Shown here in pieces: positions 22,940 through 34,973 of a DNA stretch of 64,000 nucleotides. The notes under the pieces are model-generated. The model was not told the origin of the DNA, did not search any database, and worked only from the letters and a program-made list of their open reading frames with translations. Position 1 is the first letter of the stretch; every line of letters begins with the position of its first letter. A program made the translations under genes and the position numbers. The stretch spans positions 10,893,821-10,957,820 of the forward strand of contig NC_064043.1 of NCBI RefSeq assembly GCF_932526225.1, written 5' to 3'. Source of the stretch: Nematostella vectensis (taxonomy: Eukaryota > Cnidaria > Anthozoa > Actiniaria > Edwardsiidae).

Positions 22940-25900
22940 ATGGTAAGAATTAGCGATGTTATGAGGTTATCTAGAGGGTATCCCTGACTGTCGACTTTCT
23001 TACAGTACGGTTTCATCCACTGCGCTTTGGCCGATCTGGTCATCGGGAAGTTCGGCGAGGAGGCTTGGAAAGATATAATGTAAGTGATTGAATATCCGCG
23101 GCTATACAAAACCAGGTGTGTGCTCCGTGTGGAAGTTTTTGCGTGTTGATGAAGTGCGTGGTTCGTTATTTTTTTTTAGTAAAAAGGCCGGTGTAGAGCT
23201 GGATGGAGGTTCTTACCTCATCCACAAGATCTACGATGACGAAGAGACCCTAAGACTTGTAGGTGCCGCATGCGAGGCAACCGGTAAGGGAAATTATTAT
23301 AATTATATATCAGAAAATGTTAGGACTTCGGGCGCATAGTTATGGGGGATTTGTAATCTGCCATTACTCGGTTACTGTTTATACACAAGAATCCCTACAG
23401 CTTTTAAGACGTCAAGTTAGTGATTGACATTCACAGGATTACAGTTTGCTTTATGAGATTCGTCCGCCGTCTGCTAGGGTTTTTAGACCTCGAGTTTATT
23501 CATACACCAAATAATTAATGTGTCATTTGTTTTACTGGTTGTTTAAATCGCACTCAAACATTTTCGCACTTTTACTATTTTTGAGATGCCCATCAAAAGG
23601 TCAAGCTTGTACTTAAGGTTACTTAATGGTGTATAATACAACTCCTTTGTGTTTTTATAGGTCTGGAATTGGACACGGTATTGGAGGTTTTTGGCGCTCA
23701 TTTTTTCGCATATTGCGAGAAGTCCGGTTACGATCGCATCCTAAAAGTCTTAGGCAGAAATTTGCGTGACTTCTTGTGTAACCTCGATGCACTGCATGAT
23801 CATCTAGCCACTATCTACCCTGGCATGGAGGCGCCTTCTTTCCGCTGCACTGAGACAGATAACGGGACTCTTTTATTGCACTACTACTCTAAGCGCCCAG
23901 GTCTCTCCTATATAGTTATCGGTCTTGTCAAGGCCATTGCCAAGCAGCTACTGGAGACAGAGGTTAACGTGACTATTCACCAGGACATCGACGAGGAGAA
24001 CGATCACGTCACGTTTGCGATCAGGGAAGCAGAAAACAAGCATTCGTCTGGTTCAAAGCTAGGACTGCAGACATTCGCCTCTAGCCATGAGACAGAGAAG
24101 GAGGCAAATAAGAGGTCGAAAGATGCCTCGGTCAAAAGTGAGACACATAAAAAGAGGGAGATGAATCTGTTGTCATTCTGCAAGGCGTTTCCCTTCCATG
24201 TGATGTTCGACCGAAAACTCAACATCAAGCAGGCAGGCCTCTCTCTCACAAGAATCATGACAAAGCAAAAGCTTAACGACACCCTGAAGTTCACGGATCT
24301 TTTCAAAATCTCGCGCCCTCGAATGGAGTTCAGTTTTCAGGCTGTCATATCTCATATTAACACTGTGTTTGTCGTGACTACAAAAGCCGGAGCCGTGCAG
24401 CTTCCGGATAACATCGAGAGTACTGATGCGAGCCTTAGACTGAAGGGGCAGATGCTGTACGTCCCGGATTCGGATTGCTTGCTATTCCTATGCTCCCCAA
24501 GGGTTAAAAACATGGACTCCCTTAGGGAAAAAGGCCTGTACTTCAGCGACATCCCAGTGCACGATGCCACGCGCGATCTGCTGTTTCTCTCCCACGCGAG
24601 GCGCGCGGAACGCGAACTCGTGGAAAAGCTCGAGGAGACCAGTAACAACCTAAAGAAAGTGGAAAGCAAGTTGATCGAGCATAAGAAAAGAACGGATGAT
24701 CTACTGTATTCGATTCTGCCCAAGGAGGTGGCTGCAAAGCTAAGGTTGAACCAGTCGGTCCCAGCAGAGAGTTACAAGACCGTGACTATTCTGTTCAGTG
24801 ATATCGTTGGATTCACGGCGCTCTGTTCCAACGATAAGATCGTGCCGATGGACATAGTGAAAATGCTCAATCGTCTCTACACCTACTTCGACATGCTATC
24901 AGGGATGAACGACGTGTATAAGGTATTTCGTTCAGAAACCATTGATAAAGCGGTAAACCCACCGTTTTCAAAACACTGTCCTTAATACTTAGTTACATAC
25001 TTAGTTACACTTTTGCGATGTTATTGTGACTTCTAAAAGCAGAGCAAGGCGGAGTAAATAATGTTTGCTGATGCTGGTCCTGTTTATAAGTCGCCCTTGA
25101 TTAAAATTTTCCCTAATGATTAACCAAGCGAGGCTTCGCTTGCAATGTCGCCGCAACATGCTAGTGATGGTAAAACAAGCATAGGTTTGCAATGTTGCCG
25201 CAACATGCTGGTGCAGTTTGCATAGACTTGCAATGTTGCCGCAACATGCTGGTGCAGTTTGCATAGACTTGCAATGTTGCCGCAACATGCTGGTAAGTTT
25301 GCATAGACTTGCAATGTTGCCGCAACATGCTGGTAAGTTTGCATAGGCTTGCAATGTTGCCGCAACATGCTGGTGCAGTTTGCATAGGCTTGCAATGTTG
25401 CCGCAACGTTGTAAACAGGCTTCTAGCATACAAAAACTTTACTCGTGTTACCGGTTACTCAGAGATGAGTTTAACCAAGTGTAGTTTCGCATGAATACAC
25501 AACAAAGTTAACATTTCTATTCAAAAAGTGACCTTCTATTCGCTCTAGTTCAGTTGCTGAATTCTGAGTTCTTTTGCATGACTCTTTAGCTCAAATAAGA
25601 AGCGTATTTTTGGGGGTTTATAACCACTCTAAACACTAAGTTATAATTCAGTTATATCAGTTCAGAATTCCACTTATTCAGTACCATACGACTGCCCTAT
25701 GGGCACTCATTATTCTTATTTTATCAACGGGGTCAATTGAATATTTTGAGCCACCATGAAGTCCTTATTCTAATCAGTCTTTTTCGTCTGGCTCGGCCGC
25801 CTCTCAATAAAATGGGCCAAAGGGTTAATACCCTCGACATTATTGATGTTTCCGAGTAATGAGTCGCAAATATTTTTATTGACCCGCGTTATCTGTTATT

Positions 25901-28900
25901 GCGATCGAGCGCGCCGTTATATGTCTTTGATGGCATAACATGGTTTCAAACTTGGTGCGTTAAAAAGCCTGTTGTCACTAGATGAACATGAAAAACATCT
26001 GGAAACCTACCGTGGACTTATTTTCTGTAAGGAACAGTCTAATCTGGCCTAGTTTTCGCCAAAGATATCTCAATAACAAATTGAGATTTTCAAACAGATT
26101 AAAATTAGGAATTTCGGGTCAATTTGTATTTTAAACAAGAGTAGATTATACAGGCGACGCCGCTTCAATAATGCCAAATTACTTTTTGTACCGTATAATT
26201 TGAGTTGTGGTCTCATCTATTTTAGATTAAAGAAAAGAACCGTTTATATACATTATTCTAAGTAGAGTTGTTGAGTGATTTTCATACAGGAAAAAGAACC
26301 AAGACGGTTAAAATGATCGCAGCTGGGATTTAGTAGAGTAAACTTTCAGCCTCTGGGACCCAAGGCAGCTTCATGCCAGAATATGATAAATGAGTTGAAC
26401 TTACATCGCGGGTTAATCAATCGCAAGTTGTTTTTAAAATAAAGAAACCTGAATTTTGCTCTCCCAGAGCTTTTAATACTTTGGATAGTTACACGTTTTG
26501 TCCAGCAGGCTTTGTTTTAGGCGATCCATATGGTTTATGACTCTCTGAGGGAAATTACAGCCATATAAAAATAGGCCCGCACGCAGGGAAATTACAGCCA
26601 TACAAAAATAGGCCCGCACTAATCAAAATGATTAACACGCACACAGAAAACGCAATAGACATTTGTTTTCTTTCGAATAATTTCCTTTCCTATTTCCAAT
26701 TATCACACAATAGCAGAATTGGAAATTATGTCGTATTTCCCCTATGTTTAAACACGGAAGAAAAAAATATCTGGGTTGCCTATTTCTCACTTCAGAAAAG
26801 GTTCGCAATAATTGTTTTAATTGTATACACAGCGTGTATTTCAAATTTAATTGCTTTAGGCAATATTCTTTAACTAGCAAGCGTCTCAAGCTGTTTCTAG
26901 TTACATTAAATTTTCTGAAAAATTAATCAGCTTTCCTTGAGTAAATTTTAGGTTAGAACAATCTAGTCAAAGAAGTTTAACATTTGCAATCATTTTATTG
27001 ATTTCCAACAAATGGGTTATGTTTTTTCTGTGAACACATTCACATGAAAATTTATTTAATGTGGTTTTATGAGTTAAGATATTTATAGAAAACAAATTAA
27101 GCATTTGATTGCTTTTACTCCATATTTTACTATCATCCTGTTCCCAGTCTCTTTAATCTGATACACAAAAAAATGCGAAGGGGAAGGGGGGAGGGTGAAT
27201 AAAAAGGGCAGAGAAAAAAAACACATGCTTTAGGGTCTGGGGCAGGCCACGGATTATTCCGGTTTTTGGAGAGCCCGCGAAAGTAATGGAGTATAAATTG
27301 TAAACCGCATTCCCGACAGAGAGCTAAAAACCCTTACCCTATTCCTTGCAAGTATTTCTCCATTCCAACTCATTATTCAACCTACTATCCTACCAAATCT
27401 ATCTGTTCAAACTTTACTATATGTCGAAAGTACAGTTTGCATGGTTTCTTATCAGGCGCACATCTTGACAAATAAAGTTAACTTCGATTTATAGGATTCT
27501 TGTGTGTTCTTGATGACTCATTTAATACATCCAACAACTATGTATTTTTACAAATCAATCAGTTCACCGCCAATTCAAACATTCAGATAGTTAATTAGGG
27601 CAATAGAAATCACATCTTCATACTTAGCATGTGTTAAGTTGTGCTTATAGGATTTAGGGCACCGGAAGAAAAACATGCATTGTTGTTCCAATTTGGCCAT
27701 GAAATCTAAAAGAACGCCAGTTATGTAGCTTTTCGTCTTAGGCGCTTTTTACTGCACAAACACTTATTATTTGGTCGGCGTCCTTTGACAAAAGCGCCTA
27801 AGCTTTGTCGTGATATATGCTTGCATCAATTCTTTAGCAATTAAAGGATTTGTCTAGTGAGAGTGATGCTTATATCAAACCCAGGCTGAAATTGGTTAGA
27901 CGACATTTAAATGAGACATGCTCATCATAACGAAGGAAAGACTATGAAACATCCAAGGGAAGACTATAAAACATCCAAGGAAAGACTATAAAACATCCAA
28001 GGGAAGACTATAAAACATTCAAGGGAAGACTATAAAACATCCAAAGGAAGACTATAAAACATCCATAAGGGAAGACTATAAAACATCCAAGGGAAGACTA
28101 TAAAACATCCAAGGGAAGACTATAAAACATCCAAGGGAAGACTATAACATTCCTTGCTTATAGCCAACTATCGCCTTTTTTGAGAAAAAAAAAACAACAG
28201 ATATGAGTACAAAATCAGTCTTGTCTTGCAACTGGCGAATAGATATTTCTCATACAAACTTGAAATTCTCATACCTTTTTATACAGTGGAGATCACTGAT
28301 GGAAAGGGGGGGCCTGGTACCATACTCTTGTAGGTGGAGACTATCGGGGACGCATACATGGTGATAGGGGGTGCCACACCCACTCACTAAAGGGTACATT
28401 TTCTTATAGGTGGAGACTATCGGGGACGCATACATGGTGATAGGGGGTGCCACACCCACTCACTAAAGGGTACCTTTTTCTTATAGGTGGAGACTATCGG
28501 GGACGCATACATGGTGGTAGGGGTGCCACACCTACTCACTAAAGGGTACCTTTTTCTTATAGGTGGAGACTATCGGGGACGCATACATGGTGGTAGGGGG
28601 GCTGCCACACCCATGCGAGGACCACGCCGATAGGGTGGCGAGCATGGGTCTCGGGATGATGGAGGCCGCCGATGTGGTCCTCTCTCCAGTCGACAGGGAG
28701 CCGCTCAAGGTGAGAGGGATCCGCAAAAAAATGCGGATGTTCAACCTTTAAATACTGAGGTATTTCAGGCGCGTAGGGGGGTGCGCAGGGTGCGCGCGCA
28801 CCCCCCTCTTGGCGGCAAAAAAGTGGATCATTTCTTATTAAGGTGTCTTTATATACTATGCTTTCTGCATATGATACCTATGACTGCGCATCCCCCTCAG

Positions 28901-30266
28901 CCAATCCTAGGTACGCGCGTGTACTTGACAATCCTGTATCCATGTTTCATACCGTGTACCTGATCCCCTTATCAGATACGTATTGGTATCCATACTGGTC
29001 CAGTAATGGCGGGGGTTGTTGGTAAGAAGATGCCAAGGTACTGTCTGTTCGGCAATACGGTGACACTCGCGAACAAGATGGAGTCGGGCAGCCAGCCGGG
29101 GCGAATCAACATCAGCATTGATACGAAAAGGTAAGAATGCTGATGAGGGAAACGAGGATAAGTAAGGCCTTTTTGCCTTTAGATGACAATATAGGATTCC
29201 TCTAGTCGGGATGAGCGTCAACATTATCCGTTCTACTCCTGTGGCTTTTTACAACTGGCTAGAGACCCAAGATATTGTGGACGATTATAGTGACTTATAA
29301 ATGTGGCTAACGACTTCCACATAGGGTGCGTGCGCTAACCCTTTGCCGCCAAAAAGAGGGGCATTTCTTATTGAAGGATCTTTGCGAATATTATCTTCCA
29401 TATGATACTGCCCCCCTCCACACACACACACACACACGCCCCCCCCCCCCCCCCTTGTGTGATGCCAATGATTTCAAAACTCCCTTCCCTTGTTATATAT
29501 GCCTCCTTCTCCTTGAAATATATGCCTGCCGCTTTGGTTACTTTTTTACACGTGGGTCAACCTGAAAATATTTTAAGAAACCAATCCACAGATGATCCAA
29601 AGAGCCTCGGGGGAGGGACTCTCAAGAAAAGTAGACGGAGTGATCTTCCTATCTTTTAGGTATAAAATTTCGACCAACTGCTATTCCTTAGGGGTGTTAA
29701 TGGTGTTTTTCTTATTCTTAGGGTGAAATATTTTTCGTATAGAGCAATGTCTCATTATTTTCAGGCTTTTGATGAATACAAGTGAGTACGACTTCGAACC
29801 CAATAAAGTTGTAGCCAATCCCTTGGAATGCTTTTTTCTTAAACGAAGTCGTCTCGCTGCATCCCGACGAACTGCGGGGCTCGATATCGCCTCGTCGGTG
29901 GCTCCGAATAGCGTCTGCATGTTTCGCTCACCGCTCGGGTCTCCTTCGGGATCACCGGTCACAAGCCGACGACGCGCGAGCTCCGTAGAACCAGCTTCTC
30001 AATCTCGTCTCGCGGGATCCGCCGAAATGCAATGTGAAAGGCAGCGTCGCACGACGATGCATCGATTTGGTACGAGTAGTAATCGATCCAAAAGGGGACC
30101 CAAGCTCCAATACGCGCCGGATGGTATTGAGATGGATCTGGATGATATGTCTGTAGTCGGGTTGAACGAAGAGAAGATCGTACAAGTCATGAAACTAAAA
30201 GGAAAAGTGGATGATGGGTTGCGTGACTACAATGATAATGAAGATGGCTTTGATGATGAGTCTTGA
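22940..30266 (+). CDS. Soluble guanylate cyclase, alpha-type catalytic domain with heme-competent H-NOX (sGC-1)
   Basis: Seven exons give 748 residues: 22940-22942 (only ATG, then GTAAGA), 23006-23079, 23180-23283, 23661-24922, 28563-28709, 28976-29130 and 29765-30266. Residues 1-185 are [15 protein letters not shown], proximal heme ligand in NLDALHDHL (His106, equivalent to beta-1 His105), and Y-x-S-x-R as YYSKR. Residues about 230-360 are the PAS-like H-NOX-associated domain ([12 protein letters not shown] to [12 protein letters not shown]), then a coiled coil (about 370-408). The class III cyclase domain has [11 protein letters not shown] and VETIGDAY, the two metal-binding aspartates of alpha subunits, then [19 protein letters not shown], also alpha-style. 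It converts GTP to cGMP, normally in an alpha/beta dimer. Oddities: alpha catalysis with an intact heme pocket, a 166-residue C-terminal tail of new type (basic/Ser-rich, then acidic) and partial copies of exon 5. First of four sGC genes in tandem. Confidence 0.9.
25141..25420. repeat. Minisatellite in sGC-1 intron 4, unit about 37-41 bp
   Basis: About seven units contain 'gcaatgttgccgcaacatgc' followed by 'tggtgcagtttgcatag'. The core TGTTGCCGCAACA is nearly palindromic. Open frames across it on both strands are artefacts. Confidence 0.9.
26500..27900. other. Middle of sGC-1 intron 4, no exon recognised
   Basis: AT-rich. A direct repeat of about 37 bp ('gggaaattacagccata', then 'aaaataggcccgcac') occurs at about 26549 and 26587. 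The open frames at 26628-26926 are low in information and not called. Confidence 0.4.
27938..28148. repeat. 22-bp minisatellite in sGC-1 intron 4
   Basis: About nine to ten units of 'gggaagactataaaacatcc' plus 'aa', with small variants. Confidence 0.9.
28327..28562 (+). repeat. Three partial tandem copies of sGC-1 exon 5 with its splice acceptor
   Basis: A 76-77 bp unit contains a 'ttcttatag' acceptor, the first ~37 exon bases (starting GTGGAGACTATCGGGGACGC) and 'cactcactaaagggtacc'. Copies start at 28334, 28410 and 28487, and the true exon starts at 28563. Each partial copy keeps the exon frame for [10 protein letters not shown], then meets a stop (TAA) within the unit, so use of an upstream acceptor would truncate the cyclase unless spliced onward. 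Confidence 0.9.
28785..28895. repeat. Intron repeat, copy 1 of 2 flanking sGC-1 exon 6
   Basis: Contains GTGCGCGCGCACCCCCC, then 'ttggcggcaaaaaagtgg', 'catttcttatta' and 'atatgatac'. A diverged copy in the same orientation with the same order of motifs is at about 29320-29415 on the other side of exon 6. A related GGGTGCG(N)CGCACCCC motif also occurs near 58695. Confidence 0.55.
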
Positions 30267-30710
30267 TATTGTTACTAGTTGCGTGACACGTGACGGCATA
30301 TTCCGTACAATGATAATGGAGATGAGTTTGATAATGAGTCTTGAGATTGTTACTAGTTGTGTGACACGTGAGGGCATATTCCGTACAATGATAATGGAGA
30401 TGAGTTTGATAATGAGTCTTGAGATTGTTACTGGTAGCGTGACGCGTGCCGGCATATTCCATACAATGATAATGGAGATGAGTTTGATAATGAGTCTTGA
30501 GATTGTTACTGGTAGCGTGACACGTGACGGCATATTCCGTACAATGATAATGGAGATGAGTTTGATAATGAGTCTTGAGATTGTTACTGGTAGCGTGACA
30601 CGTGACGGCATATTCAGTACAATGATAATGGGGATGAGTTTTATAATGAGTCTTGAGATTGTTACTGATAGCGTGACACGTGACGGCTTATTACATGTGT
30701 GACTACAATG
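30217..30710 (+). repeat. 78-bp minisatellite overlapping the 3' end and stop codon of sGC-1
   Basis: Unit contains 'gtgacacgtgacggcatatt', 'acaatgataatgg' and 'aatgagtcttgagattgtta'; 'acaatg' recurs at 30307 and 30385. The first, shorter copy (from about 30217) supplies the last residues ([14 protein letters not shown]) and stop TGA of sGC-1. Since 78 is a multiple of 3 another frame stays open at 30211-30702; I treat that as artefact. Poly(A) signal for sGC-1 may be AATAAA at 30967-30972. Confidence 0.85.
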
Positions 30711-31139
30711 ACAGTGAGTTCGGTGATGGACCATTAAATGTCACGTTACCTGTGGCGTGACGATTACTGCCGTGCGTGACAATAACATCGAAGATGGGCG
30801 AGTTCGAAAAGAAGTCATGAAATGTCTTGTGATAATGTCGTGCGTAACAATGACAATGAGCAAGCTAAAAGGCTGAAATGTCACGTGAATTATGGCGTGA
30901 CCTGTCTTTTTGTATGTTACAACGACTTGCCTTAAAACACGAAAGATAAGGAATATGAGAAGTTCCAATAAATCGTATTTTTATTTTGATGTTTAAAAAG
31001 GAAAGTAGCAAAAAGAACATAAGTAGCAAAAAATAAAAATAAAAACTATTTTTTTTCTATCCATGCATTTGTTATGTTTAAAAACGAATTCAATAAAGCT
31101 TTAAAAAATACTTTCCTGTTAATGCAATATAAGCAGTTG

Positions 31140-31690
31140 ACATGTGGTATTGGTTGCTTTGATAATTTTGGTGATGGTATTGATGATTGTGGTAATGGTG
31201 GTGGTGGTGATGATAGAGGGGTAACAAAAGTGTTGGTGATGATGACGGTGATTGTGGTAATGGTGGTGGTGGTGATGATATAGGGGTAACAAAAGTGTTG
31301 GTGATGATGACGGTGATTGTGGTAATGCTGATGAATGTGGTAATAATATAGTGGTGGTGGTAATATCAATGATGATGATTGTGGTGATAATAATTTTGGT
31401 AATAATGGTGGTGGTGGTGGTAATATCAATGATGATGATTGTGGTGATAATAATTTTGGTAATAATGGTGGTGGTGGTGGTAATATCAATGACGATTATT
31501 GTGGTGATGATAATTTTGGTAATAATGGTTGTTGTGGTGATGATGGCGATGATTGTGGTAATAAATGTTGGCTGTGATGATGGTTGTGATTGAAGTAATA
31601 ATGGTGAAGCTGGTAATATTGATGATGGTGTTGATTGTGGAAATGCTGGTGGTAGTGGTGATGATTATGGTAATGATGGTGGTAATGACA
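31140..31690. repeat. GGT/GAT-rich low-complexity tandem repeats
   Basis: Degenerate runs such as 'ggtgatgatgacggtgattg' and 'ggtggtggtggtaatatcaa' repeat with local periods of about 60-70 bp. Open frames on both strands here are low-complexity artefacts. Confidence 0.9.
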
Positions 31691-31848
31691 AAGCCGTAGC
31701 AGGCTTAGATTTGGGAGGGGGGCACAATACAGAAACCTTAAGAAAATATTGGGGGGCACAGCCACGCCCCTACTGGTCATTTCCTTATAATTTTTGAAAA
31801 TATTGGGGGAACATACTCCCAGTGCCCCAGCTCCTGCTACAGCCCTGA
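31687..31848. mobile_element. Family-1 inverted-repeat element, near-complete inverted copy
   Basis: Starts 'gccgtagcaggcttag', contains 'gccacgcccctactggtcat' (complement of the 9.8-kb copy) and ends 'gctcctgctacagccctg'. It is inserted within the GGT/GAT repeat tract, which resumes after it at about 31850-31890. Confidence 0.7.
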
Positions 31849-31962
31849 ATAATGATGGTCGTGGTGGTGATGATTGTGGTAATAATGGTATATCAAGGGA
31901 GTCATTTTTTATGCTTTGCTTTTTCCACATGACATCAAAGGCAATGACACCAGTGTGTCTGT

Positions 31963-32073
31963 AGCCAGCGTGGCAAGCGTTCCCGTGGAGTTTCAGCAGG
32001 AATAGAGAGCAAGCGAGGAATATAGCCGCGCAAAAAATGGGGCGACTCCACAGAAACGCTTGCTACGCAGGCT
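31963..32073. mobile_element. Short element with 29-bp inverted ends (family 2)
   Basis: Left arm 31963-31991 (AGCCAGCGTGGCAAGCG...) pairs with right arm 32044-32073 (...CGCTTGCTACGCAGGCT), with a ~50-base core. Similar sequence (AGCC, then GGCAAGCGCA) forms part of the ends of the larger element at 37187-39450, so the two may be related. Confidence 0.7.
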
Positions 32074-32298
32074 AGTGTCTCTGACAAGGGCTCTTTAGGT
32101 GACTCGACGTTTCCAAACACACCGTGGTTGAAAATAATGAAGTAAAGTGCATAGATATTCTCACTATTCGTTATCTTTTTTAAACAGAAATGCAGGGCAG
32201 TCAGTCTGCGTGAAGGGGGGACTCATTCGGTTATACGGTGAGGGTCGTGCGAGCTGGGGGTGTGCTGCGCAGTCAGAATTAATTTCACACTTTTTGGC

Positions 32299-32530
32299 GG
32301 TTAAAGGGGCAGTCGCAACGCCAGCGGTATTTTTCAGAAATGCTACCGTCACCAATCCAGCACAGAAAAATGCTACTGGACGCTATCTAAAAGAGGTTTG
32401 ATTGTCTTCTTGTGAGTAATTTCGGCGCGATGCAAAGGGATTTCACAGCTACGTAGTCATTCTGCCGTTTATTTCGCTCTCAAGAAATGACGATTCCACG
32501 GTGTAATTTCACATGCGACGCCCCTTTAAA
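32299..32530. mobile_element. Short inverted-repeat element (TTAAAGGGGC ends)
   Basis: 'ggttaaaggggcagtcgcaa' at about 32299 is mirrored by 'gcgacgcccctttaaagtg' at about 32516. About 230 bp, non-coding, MITE-like. Confidence 0.55.
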
Positions 32531-32534
32531 GTGG

Positions 32535-34973
32535 GTGCGTGCGCACCCGAGATATGATTTTAAATTCGTGGCTCTAAGAGAATTCCCATCTGGCCAGCTA
32601 CATTAATATATCATTACTTCAAAGGGATATCTTGCTGTTAGAAAAACAGTCCTGGTCACGTCTGTTGAAAAAAGGGCGGTGTGGAGATTAAAAAAAACAG
32701 TCCCCCATAGCTTGTCGATCAACGTGGAAAGCTTTTGCAAATACAAAGAAAGTAAACAAATCACTAGAAGGCAAGGTGACACCAGTAGGGTTTCTGTCGG
32801 CGAACAGAGCAAGCTTTAAAGGTCTCTTGGTAGCTTTTGAAAACGAATGTAGAATACACTTTCACAGTAAATACACTTTAAAACATGGGCGAGGGGAATG
32901 AATGAATAAATAAGACCGGACTCTCATAAAGTGGATAGAAACGGCAGTCTATCTGTACATTATTTAAATCACAACAGAAGATAACCATTCCAGACATATT
33001 TAACAGTACGAAAGACACATTTTTCTTGCTCCAGTATCCCATCGTGCAAGACGATACACGATCTCTTCTTACACTAAAGGTCGCGTTTGTTCAAACGATC
33101 ACATGCTGAGAGGCCCAGTCGCTATTTGGCAGAGCAGACACAATGATCTTACAGAGCTGAGGAGGGCGTTCAGGATAAAGGAAACATTGATCATCTAGGA
33201 AACATGGCTCCCTAGGCATTAGTTTTAAAGGTGACATCAACAGATTCGCATTGATTCTAAGTTTGCTGTGAACTACATGCGCGTAACAGGGAGTACAGCA
33301 CCCTACTCCCACCCCAAATACCACCTCATCTCCCATAGCCCCCCTTACCCGCAGCCAGCACCCCGCCCTTCCTTCATCCACCGACCGCCGAACAGAAGAG
33401 CGCGAGTTTTGCTATGGGTTTGCGGTAGAGCTTACTCCATTAGTGCGAATCATTTGCAAATTATGGTCTTGTCACATACAAGGATATGCAAAAAAGTGGA
33501 TCACGAAATCGATACATGCCAAAACAGAATAAACGTTCCAAGAAACCCACAATCAAAGCATGAATTCATTCTAGATATGCAGATCGTAAAACAAAGCGAT
33601 CATACGCGGACATTACGATAGTAATGCCGCAAAGACAACTCTCCACCAAGCCAGTGCTAATCCTGATATTTGATTTTAAAACATCATCCTCTCATAAAAT
33701 AAAAATATGGCTACAAACCATTGCTTGACAGCGGCTTATCTTAATTCGATCAACGAAGGTTCTCGAGTCCCAATATCCATTTGAAAGCGTCAAGTATGTG
33801 TGAAAGCGCATTAAATCAACTTTGTGCAAGCGCGCTTATAAAGCTGGCTTAGTATTCAAGTCAAATAGTTATGAGATAAAATACGAATAGGAAAATTTTT
33901 CGTGGTAAGCTCTCTTGAATCAATCGACTAGTGCTTACAGATCTCCATTAGGGTTCCGTATAAGTAATCTGTCGTCATAAACAAACGTCGGTAGCAAGTA
34001 AATGTTTGAAAAGGGATGGCAGTTTTAATTGAGCCGCTTTTAATGAAGTCTAACAAATGGACTGCAAATGGCATACAGCCACTAACACTAATTCCTCCTT
34101 TGTTTACAAAAATCTTTGAAAAGGAAAACTTTTATAGCGACACAAATGGAAGACTGTATCCTAAAATATTGTATTCTAATACGATCGGCACATTGGATAT
34201 TGGCGAGAAACAAGGCATTGGAAAGGTTTTCCAGATTGGAGTTGGGGGATTAACGAACATTTTACTATTTCACCACTAATACTTTCTAAGAAAAGCAATC
34301 CATCAATCTTCTAAATATGGCAATGTCGTTATCCTGACTTTTCAAACCTAAACTGAGGTAAAAGGAAAAAAAAACTCATCACTGATTAAAATAAAAAGAC
34401 CCCGTTCTTCATAATCAACAACTAGTTCAACTTTTAATTACCTTTTATTATTTTTATTTTGAAGGGTGAAATTTTATTTGGCACTCACGGTCATTAAAAT
34501 GTTTTTGTAAATAATCAAAACTTGAAATGAAAATAAAATCTTCTGGGTGAAAATATTTTTCTAAAAGCTCTCAGCCTTTTCTGTGGCTCCGGATAAAACG
34601 AATGCATAAAATAAATCTGACTCTCTATGTAAAAAAAAAACGATAATCGAGAACAGGTTGCCTAAAATATCCACTAAAGCATTTACTTTAAGGTTGTATG
34701 TCACTGAGAAAGGGATATCACCAAGCCGAAGTAATATAATCTCATCTGTTATTGGCCTTCCCGTGTCACAAGTCCATTGTGAGCCCAAATAAAATACGGA
34801 ACTAATCATTAGTATTTACATAATCTCTGTTATGTTGGCTCACCGCTTGCTATCCCGCTCAAGGCAGAGATGTTTGGGGTATGAGTTGATCGCATTCTAG
34901 TAATGTTGAGGACTCTGTGCTTGGATGATACTGGAGTTGAACACCGGGGAACATTATAGGCAAAGAGACCGCA
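32535..34973. other. Intergenic between sGC-1 and sGC-2, no gene recognised
   Basis: Mostly AT-rich. Open frames at 33091-33381 (-), 33268-33621 (+) and 34016-34279 (+) overlap one another or lack recognisable features. The sGC-2 promoter should lie near the right end, but I cannot point to a core element. Confidence 0.35.

Noticed and set aside
25001-25494. Several frames with repeated Cys/His-containing segments
   Set aside because: Products of the ~40-bp minisatellite in sGC-1 intron 4, not a metal-binding or CRISPR-like array; the organism is a eukaryote and the units have no unique spacers.
27938-28148. Regularly spaced 22-bp repeats that might suggest a CRISPR array
   Set aside because: The units are directly adjacent without spacers, i.e. 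an ordinary minisatellite.
30195-30734. Open frames of 163 and 179 codons on opposite strands
   Set aside because: Both are translations of the 78-bp minisatellite after the sGC-1 stop; the repeat length is a multiple of three, which keeps them open.
31046-31930. Pro/His-rich frames on the - strand and Val/Met-rich frames on the + strand
   Set aside because: Low-complexity GGT/GAT repeats and an inserted MITE-like element explain them.
33091-33621. Overlapping 96- and 117-codon frames on opposite strands
   Set aside because: Neither has a recognisable motif; mutual overlap and Pro/His-rich composition suggest chance.
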